Origin: Paracoccaceae bacterium
GTDB taxonomy: Bacteria; Pseudomonadota; Alphaproteobacteria; Rhodobacterales; Rhodobacteraceae
Direction: 5' to 3'
NCBI GenBank assembly: GCA_020425125.1
Contig: JAGQRV010000006.1
Location: forward strand, 65,110-105,683
Length of the DNA: 40,574 nucleotides
The notes under the pieces are model-generated. The model had not been told where the DNA came from and did not search any database. It was given only the letters and a program-made list of their open reading frames with translations. Below, one piece after another: positions 33,709-40,574 of the stretch. The number at the start of each line of letters is the position of its first letter. Positions within the stretch are counted from its first letter, which is position 1. A program made the translations under genes and the position numbers.

Positions 33709-35295
33709 ATGGTTCGCATGATCCGCCTTCTCGTTCCGGCGCTTGCGCTGGCCTCGCTGGCCGGCACGGCGAGGGCCGATTTCACCCTGACCATCCTGCA
33801 TACCAACGACTTCCATTCCCGGTTCGAGCCGATCAGCAAGTATGACAGCACCTGTGACGACGAGGACAATGCCGCGGGTGCGTGCTTCGGCGGCTCGGCC
33901 CGGCTGGCGACCGCGATTGCGGCGGCGCGGGCCGAGGCGGTGAACCCGATCCTCCTGGATGGCGGCGACCAGTTTCAGGGCACGCTGTTCTACACGTACT
34001 ACAAGGGCAAGATGGCGGCCGAATTCATGAACCGGCTGGGCTACGACGCGATGACCGTGGGCAACCACGAGTTCGATGACGGACCCGAAGTGCTGCGCGG
34101 CTTCATCGAGGCGGTCGATTTCCCGGTCCTGATGTCGAACGCCGATGTCTCTGCCGAGCCCGACCTTGCGGATGTGATCAGGAAATCTGCCGTGGTCGAG
34201 ATCGGCGGAGAGAAGATCGCCCTCGTCGGGCTGACGACGGTGGACACCGCCGAGATCTCTTCGCCGGGGCGGAACGTGGTCTTCATTCCCGAGGTGGAGG
34301 CGGTGCAGGTCGAGGTGGACCGGCTGACCGCCGAAGGCATCGACAAGATCATCGTGCTCAGCCACTCGGGCTATGCCGTCGACAAGGAAATCGCAGCCCA
34401 GACAAGCGGGATCGACGTTATCGTCGGCGGGCATTCCCATACCTATCTGGCGTCGGACGACGACAAGGCCGCCGGGCCGTATCCGACGATGGTCGGGGAT
34501 ACCGCGATCGTTCAGGCCTATGCCTACGGCAAGTTCCTGGGCGAGCTCACCGTGGTCTTCGACGACGCGGGCAAGCTGGTCTCGGCCCAAGGCGCGCCGC
34601 TTCTCATGGATGCCGCAGTGACCGAGGATCCGGACGTCGTGGCACGTGTGGACGAACTGGCCCAGCCGCTCGACGAGATCCGCAACAATGTGGTGGCCGA
34701 AGCGGCCGCACCCATCGACGGTGCACGCGAGTCCTGCCGCCACGGCGAATGCCAGATGGGCAACCTCGTCGCCGATGCGATGCTGGCTCGGGTCAGGGAC
34801 CAGGGGATCGTCATGGCCCTGCAGAATGGCGGCGGCGTGCGCGCGTCGGTGGATGGGGGCGACATCACCATGGGCGAGGTCTATACGGTTCTGCCGTTCC
34901 AGAACACGCTGTCGACCTTCTTTGTCACCGGCGCGACGATCAAGGAGGCGCTGGAAAACGGCATGCTCCAGTTCGACGAGCCGGAAAAGGATGGGCGCTT
35001 CCCGCAGGTTTCCGGCATGACCTTCACCTTCGACCCGGCCGCGCCGACCGGAGAGCGGATTTCGGACATCATGGTGATCGAGGAAGGCGGTCCCGTGCCG
35101 CTCGACCCCGAAAAGGTCTACGGGGTGGTGTCGAACAACTTCGTTCGGGGCGGCGGCGACGGGTACGCGATGCTCCGTGACGCCCAGAACGCCTATGATT
35201 TCGGTCCCGACCTGGCCGAAGTGGTCGCCGACTATCTGGCCAGCAACTCACCCTATACGGCGTATACGGACGGCCGGATCCACAAGGCGGAATAG
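33709..35295 (+). CDS. Secreted 5'-nucleotidase / metallophosphatase
   Basis: A 528-residue periplasmic enzyme that should remove phosphate from nucleotides. The signal peptide is about residues 1-22 (LLVPALALASLAGTARA). The metallophosphatase domain has TILHTNDFHSRFEP, LLDGGDQFQGTLFY, MTVGNHEFDDGPEVL, IVLSHSGYAVDKE and VGGHSHTYLAS. The C-terminal nucleotide-binding domain follows (CQMGNLVADAMLARV, MALQNGGGVRASVDGGDI, TVLPFQNTLSTFFVTG). GGGGAG nine bases upstream supports ATG 33709. Scavenging of phosphate and nucleosides is the usual role. Confidence 0.94.
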   Translation: MVRMIRLLVPALALASLAGTARADFTLTILHTNDFHSRFEPISKYDSTCDDEDNAAGACFGGSARLATAIAAARAEAVNPILLDGGDQFQGTLFYTYYKGKMAAEFMNRLGYDAMTVGNHEFDDGPEVLRGFIEAVDFPVLMSNADVSAEPDLADVIRKSAVVEIGGEKIALVGLTTVDTAEISSPGRNVVFIPEVEAVQVEVDRLTAEGIDKIIVLSHSGYAVDKEIAAQTSGIDVIVGGHSHTYLASDDDKAAGPYPTMVGDTAIVQAYAYGKFLGELTVVFDDAGKLVSAQGAPLLMDAAVTEDPDVVARVDELAQPLDEIRNNVVAEAAAPIDGARESCRHGECQMGNLVADAMLARVRDQGIVMALQNGGGVRASVDGGDITMGEVYTVLPFQNTLSTFFVTGATIKEALENGMLQFDEPEKDGRFPQVSGMTFTFDPAAPTGERISDIMVIEEGGPVPLDPEKVYGVVSNNFVRGGGDGYAMLRDAQNAYDFGPDLAEVVADYLASNSPYTAYTDGRIHKAE

Positions 35296-35500
35296 GCCTT
35301 CCGATAGGGATTCCATTGGCATCGGACGGGGGATCGCGCGAAAGATCTCACCGGCCGGGATGGGGCAGCCTGACGGGGCCGACGGCACAAACCTGCCTGC
35401 GGAACAAGCCTAATGCTGCCCTGCAGCACGTTACTGGCTTGAACCCTCCGCAGCCTGCGTGCAAGCGTGATCGCTTAGGGTCTGGTGAAGGGGCGCGTCC

Positions 35501-37273
35501 GTGACGCTTGATCAAGTCTTTGTGCTGGCAGTGATCGCCAGCGTGTTCATCCTGTTCTTTCGCGAAACCTATCCCCCGGAAGTCACCGCGCTCGGCGCTG
35601 CGGCGGTCTTTCTGGCCACTGGCATCATCTCGTCAAACGAGTTTCTCAAGGTCTTCTCGAACAGCGCCCCGATCACGATCGCGATGATGTTCATCATCTC
35701 GGCATCGCTTGAGCGGACAGGCGTCCTGCAGGTTGCGGGCGAATGGATGCGACGCCAGGCGCGCGGATCATTCCTGCGCGCGATCATCCTGATGACCGTC
35801 GCGACGGTCTTTGCCTCGGCCTTCATGAACAACACGCCGGTCGTGGTCATGCTGACGCCGGTAATGATCGCGGTCGCCGGCAGCGTCGGCGTGGCCCCGT
35901 CCAAGATGCTGATGCCGCTGTCCTTCGCGGCGATCTTCGGCGGCACGATGACGCTGATCGGCACCTCCACCAACATCCTGATGAGCGGGGTGGCGGTGCA
36001 GCAGGGCCAGCAGCCCATCGGCATGTTCGAGATGTCGAGCGTCGGGGTCATCTTCGCCGTGCTCGGCAGTCTCTACATGATCTTCGCGGGGCGATTTCTG
36101 CTGCCCAACCGCACCTCGCTCGCCGGACTTCTGGACAAGGGCGGCAAGCAGTTCATCGCGCGGTTCCTGATTCCGCCGGGGTCGCGGTACATCGGGGCCA
36201 CGCTCGACAAGCTGCCCTTCGCCCGCGGGCAGGTGCGGGTGATGGACGTGATTCGCGGCGAGGCGTCGCTGAGGCGCGAACTTGCCAACCTAGTCCTCGA
36301 ATCCGGCGACCGGGTGGTGATCCGCACCGGCGCCGGAGAGCTTCTGGGACTGAAGGAGAACGGCGCGGTGGAATTCCGCGAGACCGCGGATTCGGGCCTG
36401 CAGCCGGTCACCGCGGCGCAGCGCATGACGGTCGAAGCGAGCATCGGCCCCAATTCGCCGCTGCGCGGCCGCACCCTGGGCGATCTGCGCCTTCGCCGTC
36501 GCTATGGCATCTATGTGGTCGCGGTTCACCGGGCGGACCGAAACATCAGCCACAACATCGACAATGTGCGGCTGGAATTCGCCGACACCGTGCTGCTGGA
36601 GGGACCCGAGGACGGTATCCGCCGTCTGGTGGAGGATGGCGGCGTCATCAACCTGTCCGAGCCGCAGGAGCGGCCGATGCGGCGATCGAAGGCGCCGGTC
36701 GCTCTTCTCGTGATGCTCGGCGTCGTGGGGCTCTCGGCGTTCAACGTCATGGACATATCCGGCCTTTCGGTGATCGGTGCCGTGCTGGTTATGGTGACCG
36801 GCTGCATCGATCCGGAAGAGGCCTTCGGGGCGATCGACTGGCGCATCCTGTTTCTGATCTTCGGCATGCTCGGGGTCAGCCAGGGGCTGGAGAACACCGG
36901 CGCGGCCAAGGTGATCGTCGAGCATGTGGCATCCTTTGCGGGCGGGCTGGGGCCTGTCGCGGTGTTGGCCGTCGTCTACGTGATGACCGGGGCGCTGACC
37001 GAGTTCATCTCGAACAACGCGGTTGCCGTGCTGATCGGACCGATCGCCATCGGGCTTGCCCAGCATCTGGGCATGGATCCGCGGCCCTTCATCATGGCGG
37101 TGATGTTCGCCGCCTCGGCCAGCTTCTCCACCCCGATCGGCTACCAGACGAACACCTTCGTCTACGGCGCGGGCGGCTACAAGTTCCGGGATTTCCTCAG
37201 GGTGGGCCTGCCGCTCAACATCATGTTCGCAATCGTGGCGGTCATCGCGATCCCGATCTTCTTTCCGTTCTGA
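35501..37273 (+). CDS. SLC13-family permease with two TrkA-C domains
   Basis: A 590-residue inner-membrane transporter of the anion:sodium symporter (DASS/SLC13) class. The N-terminal half has helices FVLAVIASVFILFF, ITIAMMFIISASLERTG, MTLIGTSTNILMSGVAVQQ (the conserved S-N-T/S-N-I region). A soluble middle section (about residues 205-400) contains two TrkA-C-like domains, with VRVMDVIRGEASLRRELANL and YGIYVVAVHRADRNISHNID. The second membrane half has GAIDWRILFLIFGMLG and TEFISNNAVAVLIGPIA. Start is GTG 35501 with AAGGGG upstream. The substrate could be sulfate, dicarboxylate or another anion. The 205-base gap before it has no gene or clear riboswitch. Confidence 0.93.
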   Translation: MTLDQVFVLAVIASVFILFFRETYPPEVTALGAAAVFLATGIISSNEFLKVFSNSAPITIAMMFIISASLERTGVLQVAGEWMRRQARGSFLRAIILMTVATVFASAFMNNTPVVVMLTPVMIAVAGSVGVAPSKMLMPLSFAAIFGGTMTLIGTSTNILMSGVAVQQGQQPIGMFEMSSVGVIFAVLGSLYMIFAGRFLLPNRTSLAGLLDKGGKQFIARFLIPPGSRYIGATLDKLPFARGQVRVMDVIRGEASLRRELANLVLESGDRVVIRTGAGELLGLKENGAVEFRETADSGLQPVTAAQRMTVEASIGPNSPLRGRTLGDLRLRRRYGIYVVAVHRADRNISHNIDNVRLEFADTVLLEGPEDGIRRLVEDGGVINLSEPQERPMRRSKAPVALLVMLGVVGLSAFNVMDISGLSVIGAVLVMVTGCIDPEEAFGAIDWRILFLIFGMLGVSQGLENTGAAKVIVEHVASFAGGLGPVAVLAVVYVMTGALTEFISNNAVAVLIGPIAIGLAQHLGMDPRPFIMAVMFAASASFSTPIGYQTNTFVYGAGGYKFRDFLRVGLPLNIMFAIVAVIAIPIFFPF

Positions 37274-37297
37274 GCGCCTCTGCCGCGCGGCGGCGGC

Positions 37298-37708
37298 TCA
37301 GCAACGGCGGCGCCCGATCGTCGACTGGCGCAGGCCGCGAATGGTTTCGAGAAGCGCATCCGCGCCCTGTTGCATCTGAGCGCGGCTGGCGCCGTCAGGG
37401 TTCAGCGTCTTGTCCCTTGTCACGGCGTCGAGGATGGCGTCGGCCTGCCTGCTCTGGCCGGCTTCGGTATAGACGGCGGCCTGGGCGAATTCCGCGAACA
37501 GCCGCTCGCCCGGCTGCCGGCTTTTCGCGGCCTTTTGCGCAAGCGCCATAGCCTCGTCCGTTCGGCAGGAGGCGGCCGCCTGGATCGCGGCCATGTTGGT
37601 CTTTCCGGCCAGCTTGGCGAAGGCCTGTTCCTGCGACTGTGCCGGGGCGGCGGCTGGCGTCACCATAAGAAGAGCGGGAAGGGCGGACAGGACGGCAAGG
37701 CGGCGCAT
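37298..37708 (-). CDS. Small secreted protein, helical
   Basis: A 136-residue protein of unknown function. A signal peptide covers about residues 1-23 (MRRLAVLSALPALLMVTPA, then AAPAQS). The mature part is helical (EQAFAKLAGKTNMAAIQAAA, AMALAQKAAKSRQPGERLFA, EFAQAAVYTEAGQSRQADAI). It contains one internal cysteine (SCRTDE) and ends RRRC, so one disulfide is possible. The repeating pattern of short helices resembles a tetratricopeptide-like pair, but I would not name a family. It lies on the minus strand between the SLC13 and YedK genes. Confidence 0.75.
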   Translation of the reverse strand: MRRLAVLSALPALLMVTPAAAPAQSQEQAFAKLAGKTNMAAIQAAASCRTDEAMALAQKAAKSRQPGERLFAEFAQAAVYTEAGQSRQADAILDAVTRDKTLNPDGASRAQMQQGADALLETIRGLRQSTIGRRRC

Positions 37709-37789
37709 GGGGGACTCCGGTCGGGTGGGGTGCGGGGCGCAGCGAAACCCGGCACCGCGCCGCTGTCAACCGCTGCGGGCATCCGGATT

Positions 37790-37804
37790 CCGACGGGCCG
37801 TCGG
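37790..37804. promoter_or_regulatory. 15-bp inverted repeat upstream of the YedK gene
   Basis: CCGACGG-G-CCGTCGG is a perfect seven-pair repeat 37 bases before the ATG at 37842. A second palindrome, ATCCTAGGAT (37826-37835), overlaps the ribosome-binding site AGGAT. Neither matches the alphaproteobacterial LexA box (GTTC-N7-GTTC) that would be expected for SOS control. Confidence 0.3.
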
Positions 37805-37841
37805 ACTGGTCGCTCGCCGCGACACATCCTAGGATCATGTC

Positions 37842-38513
37842 ATGTGCGGACGCTTCGTGATCACCCTGCCGGACGATGCCATGGCGCAGCTTTTCGATGC
37901 CGTTCCCGCGAACGATCTGCCAAGTGTTCCGAACTTCAATGTCTGTCCGACGAACCGCGTCCACGCTGTCCGTGTCGAGGAGGGACACCGCCGGCTGGTG
38001 GCGATGCGCTGGGGCTTTCTGCCGCACTGGTACAAGAACGAGACGGACGGGCCGCTCCTGATCAATGCCCGGGCCGACTCGATCGCCGACAAGCCGGCCT
38101 TTCGCAGCGCAGTGCGCGAACGGCGTTGCCTGATCCCGGCATCGGGTTTCTACGAGTGGACAAGGGACGCAGATGGCCGGCGGCTGCCCTGGTACATCCG
38201 CCCGGCCGACGGCGATACGATCGCCTTCGCCGGGATCTGGCAGGACTGGACACCGAAAGGCGGCGGCGACCGCGTGACCGGCTGCGCGATCGTCACCACT
38301 GAAACCAACCGTGCCCTTGCGCATATCCACCACCGGATGCCGGTTACCATCGCGGCGGCGGACTGGCCGCTCTGGCTGGGCGAAGCCGGAAAGGGGGCCG
38401 CGGCTCTGATGCAGCCCGCCCCCGAAGAGACCTTCGTGGCCCATCGCGTGGCGCCAAGAGTCAATTCAAACCGTGCACGTGGCGCTGACCTGATCGAGCC
38501 GGTTTCGTCATGA
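37842..38513 (+). CDS. SRAP/YedK family abasic-site DNA crosslinking protein
   Basis: A 223-residue cytoplasmic protein related to E. coli YedK and human HMCES. It caps abasic sites in single-stranded DNA through its N-terminal cysteine, exposed after removal of Met (MCGRFVI, Cys at position 2). The other active-site segments are NARADSIADKPAF (Asn), IPASGFYEWTR (Glu) and AHIHHRMPVTIA (His). WGFLPHWYKNE is also typical. The set is complete, so the protein should be functional. Despite the old name SOS-associated peptidase, no SOS box is visible upstream. Confidence 0.95.
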   Translation: MCGRFVITLPDDAMAQLFDAVPANDLPSVPNFNVCPTNRVHAVRVEEGHRRLVAMRWGFLPHWYKNETDGPLLINARADSIADKPAFRSAVRERRCLIPASGFYEWTRDADGRRLPWYIRPADGDTIAFAGIWQDWTPKGGGDRVTGCAIVTTETNRALAHIHHRMPVTIAAADWPLWLGEAGKGAAALMQPAPEETFVAHRVAPRVNSNRARGADLIEPVSS

Positions 38514-38644
38514 TCGCCGCGCGGATGCGCCCCGCCTGCCGGACGGGGATGGCCCGGTATGCCACGCCCATGCGATGACTCGGCCAACCGGGCACGGCCG
38601 GTGACCCACTAGGGCCGGCAGCGATGGGAGAGGACTCGGCGGAG

Positions 38645-39988
38645 ATGCGCGCATTGGTCATCTATTGCCATCCGGACCCGCAGAGCTTCACCGCCGCGGT
38701 TCGCGATACCGTGCTGGCGCGGCTCGAAACGGCCGGCGCCGAACTCCGGGTGATCGACCTGTATGGCGAGGGCTTCGATCCGGCGCTGAGCCGGACGGAG
38801 CTTCAGACCTACGCGGACACGGTCGTGAATACGCGCGGGATCGAAGCGCATGCCGCCGGTCTCGAATGGTGCGACACGCTGGTCTTCGTCTACCCGACCT
38901 GGTGGTACGGCCTTCCGGGCATGCTGAAGGGCTGGCTCGACCGGGTACTCATGCCGGGGCTCGCCTTCCACATGCCGGACGCCGAGCATCGCCTGATCCG
39001 CCCCGGCCTGACCCGCGTCACCGGCCTGGCGGTCTTTACCACGTGCGGTGCGTCCTGGTGGCTGACCGCCTGGGTCGGGGCGCCGGGAAAGCACCAGCTC
39101 TTGCGGGGCGTACGCGCCATCTGCGCGCCGAATTGCCGAACGGCCTTTGCCGCCCACTACCTGATGGACAGCTCGACGCCAGCGAGCCGCGCCCGACACC
39201 TGGCGCGCGTGGCTGCAACCGTGGAGCGGCTCGTCCCTGGACGCACGTCCGGTCGTTTGCGGCGCTTGCCCTTTCTTGGGCGGAGGGACGGGCCAGCGGC
39301 AGGCTCCGCCCGACTTGCGGAGACGGGCACGAGGCGTCAAGACGGCAGCGATCAGGACGGAGGAAGGCGGGTGCAGGGGAGTTTCACCATAGCCATCGAC
39401 GGGCCCGCAGCTTCGGGCAAGGGGACGATCTCGCGAGCGTTGGCCGAGAAATTCGGGCTTGCCCATCTCGACACCGGCCTTCTCTACCGCGCGACCGGGG
39501 CGAAAGTGGCCGACGGCATGGCGCCGATTACAGCGGCGGAGGGCCTGATGCCTGCGGATCTGGAGCGCGGCGACCTGCGCAGCGCCGAGGCCGGCCAGGC
39601 GGCGAGCCGGGTGGCGGCGATACCTGAAGTGCGCACCGCGCTGGTGGACTTCCAGCGGCGCTTTGCCCGGCGGCAGGGCGGGGCGGTTCTGGACGGGCGC
39701 GACATCGGCACGGTGATCTGCCCCGAAGCCGAGGTGAAGCTCTATGTCGTCGCCGACGACGAGACGCGGGCGAAGCGGCGCTTTGCCGAACTGGCTGCGA
39801 GCAATCCCGAACTGACCTTGTCGACGGTCCTCGAGGATCTGCGTGCCCGCGACCGGCGCGACAGTGAGCGGGCGGCGTCCCCGTTGAAACCGGCCGAGGA
39901 TGCGCTTGTGCTCGACACCACGCGGATGTCGATTGACGAGGCCGTCGAGGCCGCGGCCGCAGCGGTCGTGGCGCGGATGCCGGGCTGA
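38645..39988 (+). CDS. Flavodoxin-fold NAD(P)H-quinone reductase in open frame with cytidylate kinase
   Basis: One frame runs unbroken for 447 residues from ATG 38645. Residues 1-200 form a flavodoxin-like quinone reductase (KefF/MdaB type). Its segments are [51 protein letters not shown] and [18 protein letters not shown]. The normal protein would end near AATVERL. A low-complexity linker of about 45 residues follows ([20 protein letters not shown]), then (d)CMP kinase from residue 243. Either the protein is a genuine fusion, or the reductase has lost its stop and reads into cmk. The linker looks like translated intergenic DNA. ATG 38624 is an alternative start seven codons earlier. Confidence 0.7.
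   Translation: MRALVIYCHPDPQSFTAAVRDTVLARLETAGAELRVIDLYGEGFDPALSRTELQTYADTVVNTRGIEAHAAGLEWCDTLVFVYPTWWYGLPGMLKGWLDRVLMPGLAFHMPDAEHRLIRPGLTRVTGLAVFTTCGASWWLTAWVGAPGKHQLLRGVRAICAPNCRTAFAAHYLMDSSTPASRARHLARVAATVERLVPGRTSGRLRRLPFLGRRDGPAAGSARLAETGTRRQDGSDQDGGRRVQGSFTIAIDGPAASGKGTISRALAEKFGLAHLDTGLLYRATGAKVADGMAPITAAEGLMPADLERGDLRSAEAGQAASRVAAIPEVRTALVDFQRRFARRQGGAVLDGRDIGTVICPEAEVKLYVVADDETRAKRRFAELAASNPELTLSTVLEDLRARDRRDSERAASPLKPAEDALVLDTTRMSIDEAVEAAAAAVVARMPG
39371..39988 (+). CDS. cmk: (d)CMP kinase, with its own start signal
   Basis: This 205-residue enzyme phosphorylates CMP and dCMP. Motifs are the P-loop [57 protein letters not shown], the lid region [17 protein letters not shown] and [14 protein letters not shown] near the end. 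The GTG at 39371 has a strong GGAGGAAGG six to seven bases upstream, so separate translation is likely even though the frame is open to the reductase upstream. rpsA follows, the usual order. Confidence 0.9.
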   Translation: MQGSFTIAIDGPAASGKGTISRALAEKFGLAHLDTGLLYRATGAKVADGMAPITAAEGLMPADLERGDLRSAEAGQAASRVAAIPEVRTALVDFQRRFARRQGGAVLDGRDIGTVICPEAEVKLYVVADDETRAKRRFAELAASNPELTLSTVLEDLRARDRRDSERAASPLKPAEDALVLDTTRMSIDEAVEAAAAAVVARMPG

Positions 39989-40012
39989 CGGCCTGTCCCG
40001 TTGCCAAAACGC

Positions 40013-40041
40013 TTGCCTTTCTGCCGTTCCGCGCCTATATC
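40013..40041 (+). promoter_or_regulatory. Predicted sigma-70 promoter for rpsA
   Basis: TTGCCT at 40013-40018 (four of six matches), a 17-base spacer, then TATATC at 40036-40041 (four of six). Transcription should start near 40048, giving an rpsA leader of about 170 bases. The spacing and the C-T-T-G-C-C context are usual for strong promoters in this bacterial group as I know them. Confidence 0.5.
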
Positions 40042-40087
40042 GCGGCGCGTCAACAAGGCGGAAAAGCCGGAAGATCGGAACGCGGGC

Positions 40088-40120
40088 AGGGTCGGGCTAA
40101 CACCGACCCTTTGCGTTTTT
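40088..40120 (+). terminator. Terminator-like hairpin in the rpsA leader
   Basis: AGGGTCGG at 40088-40095 and CCGACCCT at 40103-40110 form a perfect eight-pair stem with a seven-base loop, followed by TTGCGTTTTT ending in five T's. It lies after the predicted rpsA promoter and about 98 bases before the rpsA ATG. It could terminate cmk transcripts, or act as an attenuator in the S1 leader. Confidence 0.6.
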
Positions 40121-40217
40121 GGAACGACCGGACCCGAGACCGACCTAGGACCAACTGAAGACCGGCGGAGACAACCGCCCGGCCCGTATAGCGACAAGAT
40201 AGGAAACTGGCAGCTTA

Positions 40218-40574
40218 ATGGCCCACAACGCGTCCATGGAGGAATTCGAAGCCCTCCTGAATGAAAGCTTCGAAATCGACACGCCCGAAGAAGGCTCGGT
40301 CGTGAAGGGCAAGGTCATCGCCATCGAGGCGGGCCAGGCCATCATCGACGTCGGCTACAAGATGGAAGGCCGCGTCGATCTGAAAGAATTCGCCAATCCC
40401 GGCGAGGCTCCGGACATCAATATCGGCGACGAGGTCGAAGTTTACCTTCGCCAGGTCGAGAACGCGCGGGGCGAAGCGGTGATCAGCCGCGAGATGGCCC
40501 GCCGCGAGGCCGCATGGGACCGTCTCGAGAAGGCCTTCGCCGACGAGAACCGCGTCGAGGGCGCGATCTTCGGC
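40218..40574 (+). CDS. rpsA: 30S ribosomal protein S1, N-terminal part (3' end outside window)
   Basis: S1 binds mRNA and helps to start translation through repeated OB-fold domains. The first 119 residues are present. A short acidic N-terminal region (MEEFEALLNESFEIDTPEE) binds the 30S subunit. The first S1 domain follows (GSVVKGKVIAIEAGQAIIDV, GYKMEGRVDLKEF, VEVYLRQVENARGEAVISRE), then REAAWDRLEKAFADENRVEG, the start of the second repeat. The nearest AGGA lies about 13 bases before ATG, so the site is weak, as is common for S1 leaders that bind S1 itself. The frame is open to the end of the window. Confidence 0.96.
   Translation, partial: MAHNASMEEFEALLNESFEIDTPEEGSVVKGKVIAIEAGQAIIDVGYKMEGRVDLKEFANPGEAPDINIGDEVEVYLRQVENARGEAVISREMARREAAWDRLEKAFADENRVEGAIFG

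Noticed and set aside
35296-35500. Possible riboswitch before the SLC13 permease gene
   Set aside because: I could not assemble a known riboswitch fold or conserved core, and there is no clear terminator stem.
37274-37297. GCCGCGCGGC palindrome between two convergent genes as a terminator
   Set aside because: It is short and has no T-run on either strand.
1-40574. Defence island, prophage or CRISPR array
   Set aside because: No repeat-spacer pattern, phage structural gene, integrase, transposase or toxin-antitoxin pair was found. The nuclease-ATPase pair looks like housekeeping DNA repair.

Overview
This 40.6 kb window is chromosomal DNA from a GC-rich alphaproteobacterium, most likely one of the Rhodobacteraceae (Rhodobacterales). 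The basis is about two-thirds GC, the hisS-hisZ-hisG trio with a short HisG, a vitamin-B12-dependent class II ribonucleotide reductase, a VPLPA-type C-terminal sorting tag, DUF1489 and DUF952 proteins, and the cmk-rpsA gene order. No rRNA, tRNA, insertion sequence, prophage or CRISPR array is visible. The genus cannot be named from this alone.

Layout. (1) 1-4.0 kb: the 3' two-thirds of dnaE, a VPLPA-tagged secreted protein, a Tat-exported papain-like protein, and slyX on the other strand. (2) 4.1-7.6 kb: hisS, hisZ and hisG, tightly packed. hisS carries a sharp low-GC patch of about 0.4 kb. (3) 7.7-10 kb: a membrane-anchored LytR_C-like protein, an out-of-frame Ser/Gly/Lys-rich open stretch, and a DUF1489 gene on the minus strand. 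(4) 10-12.4 kb: nrdJ. (5) 12.4-17.5 kb, minus strand: a YhaN/Rad50-like ATPase with its SbcD/YhaO-like nuclease, then a membrane protein that resembles an M48 peptidase without its zinc histidines. (6) 17.6-29.1 kb: a DMT transporter, then a fatty-acid beta-oxidation region, mostly minus strand. It holds two MerR regulators, an acyl-CoA dehydrogenase, GST, thiolase, NTF2-like, GFA and cupin proteins and FadJ. ChaC and a zinc-type alcohol dehydrogenase lie inside it on the plus strand. (7) 29.2-32.1 kb: two overlapping hotdog thioesterases, a MATE exporter and thpR. (8) 32.1-38.5 kb: pyrD, a DUF952 gene, a secreted 5'-nucleotidase, an SLC13/TrkA-C permease, a small secreted protein and a YedK-type DNA-crosslink protein. 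(9) 38.6-40.6 kb: a flavodoxin-fold quinone reductase in open frame with cytidylate kinase, then a promoter, a leader with a terminator-like hairpin, and the start of rpsA.

How the genes fit together. HisZ and short HisG form the first enzyme of histidine synthesis, and HisS charges tRNA with the product. The acyl-CoA dehydrogenase, FadJ and thiolase supply all the beta-oxidation steps. The two MerR proteins are the likely local regulators, and ACGT-containing repeats lie in front of both operons. The SMC-like ATPase and nuclease form a DNA-end-processing pair.

Most of the window is ordinary core genome. The points most worth checking are the foreign-looking patch in hisS, the out-of-frame Ser/Gly/Lys-rich stretch, the quinone-reductase/CMP-kinase read-through, the hairpin in the rpsA leader, the MerR operator cluster, the inactive-looking M48 relative and the hook-less YhaN-like ATPase. 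I did not find a clearly new defence or mobile system.
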